From Asterionellopsis glacialis (lineage: Eukaryota > Bacillariophyta > Plagiogrammaphyceae > Rhaphoneidales > Asterionellopsidaceae): a stretch of 19,946 bases of DNA. The stretch spans positions 1-19,946 of the forward strand of contig WKLE02002281.1 of NCBI GenBank assembly GCA_014885115.2, written 5' to 3'. Under the pieces are notes generated by a model. The model saw only the letters and a program-made list of their open reading frames with translations. It had not been told where the DNA came from and made no database searches. How positions within the stretch are numbered: position 1 is the stretch's first letter; every line of letters begins with the position of its first letter. Both the position numbers and the translations under genes were made by a program. This document shows, piece after piece, positions 17,653 to 19,946 of this stretch.

Positions 17653-17763
17653 GAATTAGATTCAGTGGAGTGGCAGACAGACAGTGTTTTGAAACTCGAT
17701 ATAATTGACTTCGATGAGGAAATGGAGATCACTTCTGATGACTCAGACGATGATTTGGTGTGA
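17578..17763 (+). CDS. possible small acidic protein with duplicated 15-aa segment
   Basis: From ATG 17578 the frame gives 61 aa ending in a strongly acidic tail (DFDEEMEITSDDSDDDLV). The frame is open upstream to about 17554 without an ATG, so this may be a 3' exon. Tandem 45-bp copies at 17563-17607 and 17608-17652 are identical and duplicate VRDASMPLNSMSENQ in frame. A second frame is also open across the same DNA from a possible acceptor TCTACTTAG (ending near 17533), reading ERCEHALEQYVRKS twice and stopping near 17709. I cannot decide which frame, if either, is translated. Confidence 0.35.
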   Translation: MPLNSMSENQVRDASMPLNSMSENQELDSVEWQTDSVLKLDIIDFDEEMEITSDDSDDDLV

Positions 17764-18907
17764 ATTTCACCAATCAGATCTGTTAGATAGATACATAAAC
17801 TAATATATTCTGGCCCAACATTGCAGATGAGGCCCTTCATAACGTAACTTAGAGCACATGAACATAAATTTCGTGAATTTAGCATTTTTAGTGTTTTTTT
17901 TGAAAAATTGAACGAATTAAGAACCGCATCTGCAAGGTTGGGCCAGATTATAACTAAAATATGTTATTAGTAAAAGGTTTGGTACTAACTTCTGACCAAA
18001 TAATGGGATGAAATGGATCATTCCCAGAGTGTTGTGGTCTAAAACGAGAAAATTTAAAAAAATAAAATTTCTAGATAAAAGCACGGAAAATCTGTCCCCG
18101 GGGGGTTGAATTTTCATGTTTACTAAGAGGAGTGAATGTAAGCCGATCTACCACATTAAATTGAATTGCCAATAACACATGATTGTTGACAGGCCTGCCC
18201 AGGTATTGTTTTGAAAATCATGTTCTACAACCAAGTGAGTGCGTAGTCCTAGTCCTTTAGGATTATGATGAAGAAGTGCCTTATATTTTTGGCGGGAATG
18301 ACAGGGATGACCGGCGTATTGATACTCTTCAAAGATGAACAAATAAATTGCCTTAATTCCTATTGTTCTATAAATCCTTGAAGACGTTCAAAAAAATATA
18401 TAGATGAATTCAAATATCTCATTGGGACAATTGAGCTCGTCACAATTATAGTCGTGCAGTCAAACAGTCTGATACAAAATTTCACACTTATCCATTCTTA
18501 TCGTAGGGAAGTTTTTAAAAAATTGTCCATTGAATTTGAACGTAGGAAGGGAATTTATATATAATGGTTTTACAAACTATATATCCGACTTTGATAAGGC
18601 TCTTCTACCCATATTAAGTTTTTGAAATTTTAATTTAACGGTTCGAAATTTTCGGTACTTAAATAATATCAAATAAAGAGTAGTCTTGAAATTTTGATTC
18701 CTACCCACTGTTTTTCACAAGACTGAAACTAGCATCGAAATTCAGAAAGGTATCTAGAGGTGCCGACCTGCCGCCGATTCTAATTACGGAAGTTGTGAGT
18801 TTGAGGTGCAAATCTAAAAAGGAGCATTGGCACAAAGTAGACCTTTAGACCTTAACACGCATTTTCTTTCTGTGGAGAAATCTCGCTCCAGATCAGGATT
18901 AGAAGAG
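17764..18907. other. intergenic, no gene seen
   Basis: About 1.1 kb of AT-rich sequence with only short, motif-free frames on both strands. Its right end is upstream of the secreted-type protein gene. No TATA box or repeat stands out. Confidence 0.55.
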
Positions 18908-19477
18908 ATGGAAATCACGAATCGGTCCGCAGTTGCGTTGTTGTTGTTATTGTCTAATTCATGTATAGCAAAAAGGCACACATGGAATCACGACCAAATC
19001 AACAAAAAGCTTCAGCTGCGATTTAAAGATCAAAGCCAAGAAAATTCAACACAAAAATCCAGAAATGCCGATCAACGCCGTTCACTAAATGGCTCTGGAG
19101 ACGTCGGGACGCCCTGCAGTTCAAATGAGGACTGCGAATCAAATAACTGTATGGAAACAATATTTGAACCAGTGCCAACTTGTGTCTGTAATACTTCGAC
19201 AAGTGTTGGATGTGCTGATGATGCTTTGTGCATGGTTTTCAAATCAAGTCAGCTCCCCCCAACGTGCGCCAAGCCCATGGGTTCAGCATGCCAAGAGAAT
19301 TCTGACTGTGAAACGATGAATTGTGACAGGGGCATATGTCAATGTAATGAATCTATCGAATTTGCACATTTGGGATGTGAAGAAAATGAAGCATGCATAT
19401 CAGATGCAGAACTAGGTGGCTTTGCTTGTGCAGAACTTATTCAGGTCAATTTCGAGAACCCCACGAGACATCGATGA
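18908..19477 (+). CDS. secreted-type protein with two eight-cysteine modules
   Basis: The first ATG in the open frame, at 18908, gives 189 aa. It starts with a short signal peptide (MEITNRS then AVALLLLLSNSCIA), which supports this start over the open, ATG-less extension to 18827. A basic, Gln/Lys-rich linker (about residues 22-60) ends near DQRRS, a possible processing site. Two modules follow, from about residue 68 and about residue 124. Cysteine spacings are C5C4C10C1C7C5C11C and C5C4C4C1C10C5C10C. The shared frame C-5-C-4-C-n-C-1-C-n-C-5-C-n-C resembles small disulfide-rich extracellular modules (EB or Dickkopf style) without matching one I can name. An extracellular binding or inhibitor role is only a guess. 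It looks intact and single-exon. Confidence 0.75.
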   Translation: MEITNRSAVALLLLLSNSCIAKRHTWNHDQINKKLQLRFKDQSQENSTQKSRNADQRRSLNGSGDVGTPCSSNEDCESNNCMETIFEPVPTCVCNTSTSVGCADDALCMVFKSSQLPPTCAKPMGSACQENSDCETMNCDRGICQCNESIEFAHLGCEENEACISDAELGGFACAELIQVNFENPTRHR

Positions 19478-19871
19478 TCTAAATGTTGTGTACGGCAACT
19501 GAAAACTGCAAACATTTCGTAGTACAATGAAGAGCCTGTACTTGGAGGGATACACGCTGCTGTAGACGCAACGACGAAGCTCGGATATCCGATGAGAAAG
19601 AGGATACTGATTCGGCTTTTGCGAAATACTGATGTAGGAATCCACTCAACTAGCACGTACAAGTATTGGGGATAATGACTCGCTGCAGGCTAGTTAAGTG
19701 GACAACTGAACCAGTAACAGAGCAGGAATATATAACAATGTAAATTCATAATTCATAAAGAAAATTTTTGAAGTCCAATGCCGTAGCTTTGATTTTAGAT
19801 CAGAAAATTGTAAATACAAATATAAAAAATGAAATCATCAAAAACTATTGTGAACGTGTGCTAGTTCTGTT
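19478..19871. other. intergenic, no gene seen
   Basis: Downstream of the Cys-rich gene. Two minus-strand frames around 19412-19662 overlap that gene's 3' end and lack motifs, so they are treated as chance. Confidence 0.5.
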
Positions 19872-19946
19872 TCATAGTTGGTCACGAAAATGGCGTTTGG
19901 ATGCGAATGAATATGCTTCCTCCAGGGCATCATTCCATCCTAGCAA
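19872..19946 (-). CDS. possible 3' end of a gene leaving the window
   Basis: On the minus strand, from the window edge, 24 codons are open before a TGA at 19872-19874. They read WNDALEEAYSFASKRHFRDQ near the end. The composition looks like a normal protein C-terminus, but the piece is too short to assign. If real, the gene converges with the Cys-rich gene, about 394 bp apart. Confidence 0.35.
   Translation of the reverse strand: MLGWNDALEEAYSFASKRHFRDQL

Noticed and set aside
18641..18655. GGTTCGAAATT, similar to a tRNA B box
   Set aside because: No A box, acceptor stem or cloverleaf could be found around it; no tRNA gene was seen anywhere in the window.
18827..18907. 27-residue upstream extension of the Cys-rich protein
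   Set aside because: It has no ATG, and the ATG at 18908 places a signal peptide exactly at the N-terminus.
1..19946. CRISPR array, rRNA, riboswitch or bacterial operon structure
   Set aside because: None seen; introns and gene structure are eukaryotic.

Overview
Organism. The window looks like nuclear DNA of a eukaryotic microalga, most likely a diatom or a related stramenopile. Three things point this way: two housekeeping genes each carry one short GT-AG intron (94 and 129 bp); the protein-level remains of a Ty1/copia element resemble, from memory, the integrase style of diatom copia elements; and intergenic DNA is AT-rich and full of degenerate repeats. The species cannot be named from sequence alone.

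Layout. Positions 1-3290 hold short palindromes, an unrecognised minus-strand ORF (463-1053) and a decayed plus-strand coding relic (about 1704-2813). Positions 3291-7253 are the conserved core: ETF-ubiquinone oxidoreductase (plus strand) and a MiaA/TRIT1-type tRNA dimethylallyltransferase (minus strand) face each other tail to tail with 128 bp between their stop codons. Positions 7417-11704 are a nested repeat. An array rich in CAAAA/TTTTG has matching inverted ends and near-identical 17-bp direct flanks. Inserted in it is a 2,578-bp copia element with 161-bp LTRs, a half-tRNA-type primer binding site, no reverse transcriptase domain and two mutated integrase catalytic positions. Positions 11705-13800 are mostly non-coding with a diverged ~97-bp duplication and a doubtful 75-aa ORF. 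Positions 13811-14006 form a purine-rich, hairpin-rich patch. Positions 14101-16760 hold a minus-strand DDE-transposase-like pseudogene with a polyQ tract and a Cys-rich end. Positions 16760-18900 are mostly intergenic with a small acidic ORF that contains an exact 45-bp in-frame duplication. Positions 18908-19477 encode a secreted-type protein with two eight-cysteine modules. The last 75 bp may be the 3' end of a minus-strand gene leaving the window.

How the genes relate. The two conserved genes are unrelated in function: mitochondrial electron transfer to ubiquinone and tRNA A37 isopentenylation. Nothing suggests a shared pathway. The rest is accessory sequence dominated by dead mobile elements. 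The least ordinary parts are the TIR-bounded composite repeat with its nested, RT-less copia element, the hairpin series at 13.8-14.0 kb, and the eight-cysteine secreted protein.
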